Shown piece by piece: positions 62,132 to 64,000 of a DNA stretch of 64,000 nt. The notes below the pieces were generated by a model. It did no database searches. It was not told where the DNA came from and was given only the letters and a program-made list of their open reading frames with translations. Source of the stretch: Paenibacillus nanensis (lineage in GTDB: Bacteria; Bacillota; Bacilli; Paenibacillales; Paenibacillaceae); the NCBI RefSeq assembly GCF_003583765.1, contig NZ_QXQA01000016.1, positions 62,001 through 126,000 on the forward strand. The letters are read 5' to 3'. The translations under genes were made by a program, and so were the position numbers. The first letter of the stretch is position 1. Every line of letters begins with the position of its first letter.

Positions 62132-62225
62132 GCGATAATGTTAGGGCAGAGAGAACAGCTTGCCATGGGAGACCGATGATGAACGACAGGAAATCCCGTT
62201 TATGGAGCGCCTAACCTTTCAACAT

Positions 62226-62252
62226 TGTAACCTTATTGTCATCGGATTCGAT
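62226..62252 (+). promoter_or_regulatory. Candidate ECF (sigma-X/M-like) promoter of uppP
   Basis: TGTAAC (62226-62231), a 17-bp spacer and CGAT (62249-62252) fit cell-envelope-stress ECF promoters of Bacillales. About 95 bp of leader follow. Confidence 0.4.
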
Positions 62253-62348
62253 TGATTCTATCCCCTGGTTTGGACTACACTAGCATAGATGGACGAGTTG
62301 CGGCATAGTTTATTTTGAGATTGGTTGGTACAGAAAGGCGGTATTGCA

Positions 62349-63152
62349 TTGCAGGATTTTATTAACGCCATTATATTGGGCATAATTGAAGGACTGACAG
62401 AATTTTTACCCGTTTCATCGACAGGTCACCTGATTTTGGCCGGCGATCTGCTGGGATTTGAAGGCGATGCGGCGACCACATTCAAAATCGTGATTCAGCT
62501 CGGGGCCGTTATGGCCGTCCTAATCCTCTATTGGAAGAGGTATATGGATATTTTGAAGGGGCTCGTGTCCTTAAACTTCAGGGAGAAAAAGAAACTAAAC
62601 GCCGTACATATGGTGTTGGCCATGATTCCGGCTTTAATCGTGTATCTGCTCTTCAATGACATTATTAAAGATGTGTTATTCGAATCGGCTGCCGTTGTAA
62701 TCGGCCTCGTTGTCGGCGGCGTCTTAATGATCGTGGCCGCAAGGACGAAGCGGAAAGTGACCGCCGAGGAGACGGACGATATTACGTATAAGCAGGCGCT
62801 CGGCATCGGTTTGTTCCAATGCTTGGCGCTGTGGCCGGGCTTCTCCCGGTCGGGCTCGACCATTTCCGGCGGATTGCTGCTCGGAACAAGCCAGAAGGCG
62901 GCTGCCGATTTTACGTTTATGATTTCCGTCCCGGTTATGCTTGGCGCGACGGTGCTGGACTTGTACGACAGCCGGAACCTGCTTACGGCGGATGATCTGG
63001 TGCTGTTCCTGATCGGTTTTATCGCCGCGTTCGTAGTGGCAATGATCGCAGTTGTGACGTTCCTGAATTTGATCAAGCGGCTTCGCCTCGAATGGTTCGC
63101 GTTTTACCGCTTCGTGCTTGCTGCTCTGTTTTATATTTTTGTTATTATGTAA
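62349..63152 (+). CDS. uppP: Undecaprenyl-diphosphatase UppP (BacA)
   Basis: The product has 267 residues and about 8 hydrophobic segments. Both signatures are intact: 'EGLTEFLPVSSTGHLIL' (catalytic Glu/His region) and 'PGFSRSGSTISGGLLLG' (Arg/Ser region). It dephosphorylates undecaprenyl diphosphate on the outer face of the membrane to recycle the lipid carrier for peptidoglycan, and gives bacitracin tolerance. The TTG at 62349 has AAAGGCGG about 7 nt upstream. Confidence 0.95.
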   Translation: MQDFINAIILGIIEGLTEFLPVSSTGHLILAGDLLGFEGDAATTFKIVIQLGAVMAVLILYWKRYMDILKGLVSLNFREKKKLNAVHMVLAMIPALIVYLLFNDIIKDVLFESAAVVIGLVVGGVLMIVAARTKRKVTAEETDDITYKQALGIGLFQCLALWPGFSRSGSTISGGLLLGTSQKAAADFTFMISVPVMLGATVLDLYDSRNLLTADDLVLFLIGFIAAFVVAMIAVVTFLNLIKRLRLEWFAFYRFVLAALFYIFVIM

Positions 63153-63157
63153 GACCG

Positions 63158-63200
63158 AAAAAGGTACAGTCCCCGGTGTAAGAGGGACTGTACCTTTTTT
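63158..63200. terminator. Terminator between uppP and convergent GGDEF gene
   Basis: AAAGGTACAGTCCC / GGGACTGTACCTTT stem followed by further T residues. Confidence 0.9.
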
Positions 63201-63215
63201 GATGAAAGAAACGAA

Positions 63216-63887
63216 TCAATTGGAATCGGACTTATGGAGGGCTGCTTGTTTTTTGTCCATTTTGGATTTGTACATGTTCTCGTCGGCTGTTTTAACCAAA
63301 CTGGATAAGTCATGATGTTGAGTAGCGGAATAAATGGCGGAACCGATAGAGAGCGATACGTGGAACCCTAGCTCGTCCGAAAGAAGGGAGATTTGCTTGG
63401 TAATGCGCGTGATGATGGCATCGATGCCAGCTCGATCTTTATACTGGCCCAGCACCAGGAATTCATCGCCGCCCCATCTCGCGACAATGTCGACCTTTCG
63501 GGTGTTGGTTAGGAGAATGTGGCTGATTTCGCTTAAAACTTTGTCGCCTACGTGATGGTTATAACGATCGTTGATTTCTTTAAAATTATCGCAATCGATA
63601 ACCAGCGCAAAGATATGGCTGTTGGTGCGGCTTGCGAGCGAGGTGATTTTGTCGAAAGCATTGATGACGAACCGGCGGTTATACAAGTTGGTCATCGAAT
63701 CTTTTTCGGAATAGTAGACAGCTCTATCATATTGCTTGCCTGCCCAATAGGAAACCGTAATAAACAGCGGATAGCCAAGCCAATCCGCCCAATCGACTGT
63801 TCCATCCCTTTGAAAATAATAGAGGATATATGCGGTATGTACGGTCATGGTCAAACTAATGGTTGCGATTCTGCCTTTATACTTCAT
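63216..63887 (-). CDS. Membrane diguanylate cyclase (GGDEF)
   Basis: The product has 223 residues. Two TM helices (SLTMTVHTAYILYYF; YPLFITVSYWAGKQY) precede a GGDEF domain. The active site is intact (RWGGDEFLVLG), and RKVD 5 residues upstream is an intact inhibitory I-site, so product inhibition is expected. It should make c-di-GMP from two GTP. AAGGTGAGG precedes the ATG. No sensor beyond the two helices is visible. The last 113 bp of the window beyond it show no gene. Confidence 0.88.
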   Translation of the reverse strand: MKYKGRIATISLTMTVHTAYILYYFQRDGTVDWADWLGYPLFITVSYWAGKQYDRAVYYSEKDSMTNLYNRRFVINAFDKITSLASRTNSHIFALVIDCDNFKEINDRYNHHVGDKVLSEISHILLTNTRKVDIVARWGGDEFLVLGQYKDRAGIDAIITRITKQISLLSDELGFHVSLSIGSAIYSATQHHDLSSLVKTADENMYKSKMDKKQAALHKSDSN

Positions 63888-64000
63888 GCCTCACCTTCCT
63901 AGAAGGAACGATAGATGCTGTTATTAGAGGTATTGTATCATGAAGACTTTCGATGAGAAATGATTAAAAAATGGGAGATATAACCTGAAACTGTATAAAA

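Overview
The window is about 64 kb of a single bacterial chromosome. It most resembles a Paenibacillus-type member of the Bacillales. The evidence is strong AGGAGG-type ribosome binding sites, frequent TTG/GTG starts, T-rich intrinsic terminators, CcpA-like cre boxes, a spore-coat-type YheC/D ATP-grasp protein, an S-layer-homology protein, and the YesM-type kinase / AraC-type regulator / LplB-YtcP-type ABC arrangement typical of Paenibacillus sugar loci. I see no rRNA or tRNA gene, insertion sequence, prophage or CRISPR array.

Layout. 1-5.6 kb: a sulfatase tail, an MFS exporter divergent from a WYL regulator, a GNAT acetyltransferase, an unusual duplicated TM2-type membrane protein, and a frameshifted secreted repeat protein. 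5.7-10.2 kb: a complete NAD salvage operon (nrtR, pncA, pncB, nadD, nadE) with two matching NrtR-type operators and a 20-copy GAA microsatellite just upstream. 10.4-21.1 kb: a secreted Ig-like protein, then interleaved copper and TetR regulons. Four promoters share a G-tract CsoR-type spacer (before an SDR, an MFS exporter, csoR and copZ-copA). CopA is fused to an extra extracytoplasmic domain. 21.2-28.7 kb: a SARP-type response regulator convergent with a double-kinase hybrid sensor, then two cyclic-di-GMP proteins (HD-GYP and MHYT-GGDEF-EAL).

28.9-41.4 kb: an ECF42-type sigma factor between two DGPF/YCII proteins, with a candidate autoregulated promoter. Next come an SDR/LysR pair and a LytS/LytT-type two-component system followed by DUF485 and two sodium:solute symporters. 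The symporter promoter has a 21-bp-period direct repeat and a cre box. An unknown membrane protein and an MBL hydrolase close the region. 41.6-46.6 kb: an Asp-box (BNR) protein, an ATP-grasp YheC/D protein, an AT-rich SLH protein, a DinB protein and an isolated flgB-like gene.

46.8-60.2 kb is a glycan-use locus. A secreted alpha-galactosidase-like enzyme with two CBMs acts outside. A YesM-type kinase and AraC-type regulator sense, two permeases and a lipoprotein import, and a related cytoplasmic glycosidase finishes the job. Between the secreted enzyme and the kinase lies a 16.5-copy array of 51-bp units, each carrying a conserved hairpin. 60.2-64 kb: a small lipoprotein, a VOC protein, a MerR/TipAS regulator, uppP with an ECF-like promoter, and a membrane diguanylate cyclase.

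The least explained structures are the 51-bp hairpin array, the GAA tract next to the nrtR promoter, the CsoR-type control of an SDR and an MFS pump, and the CopA fusion.
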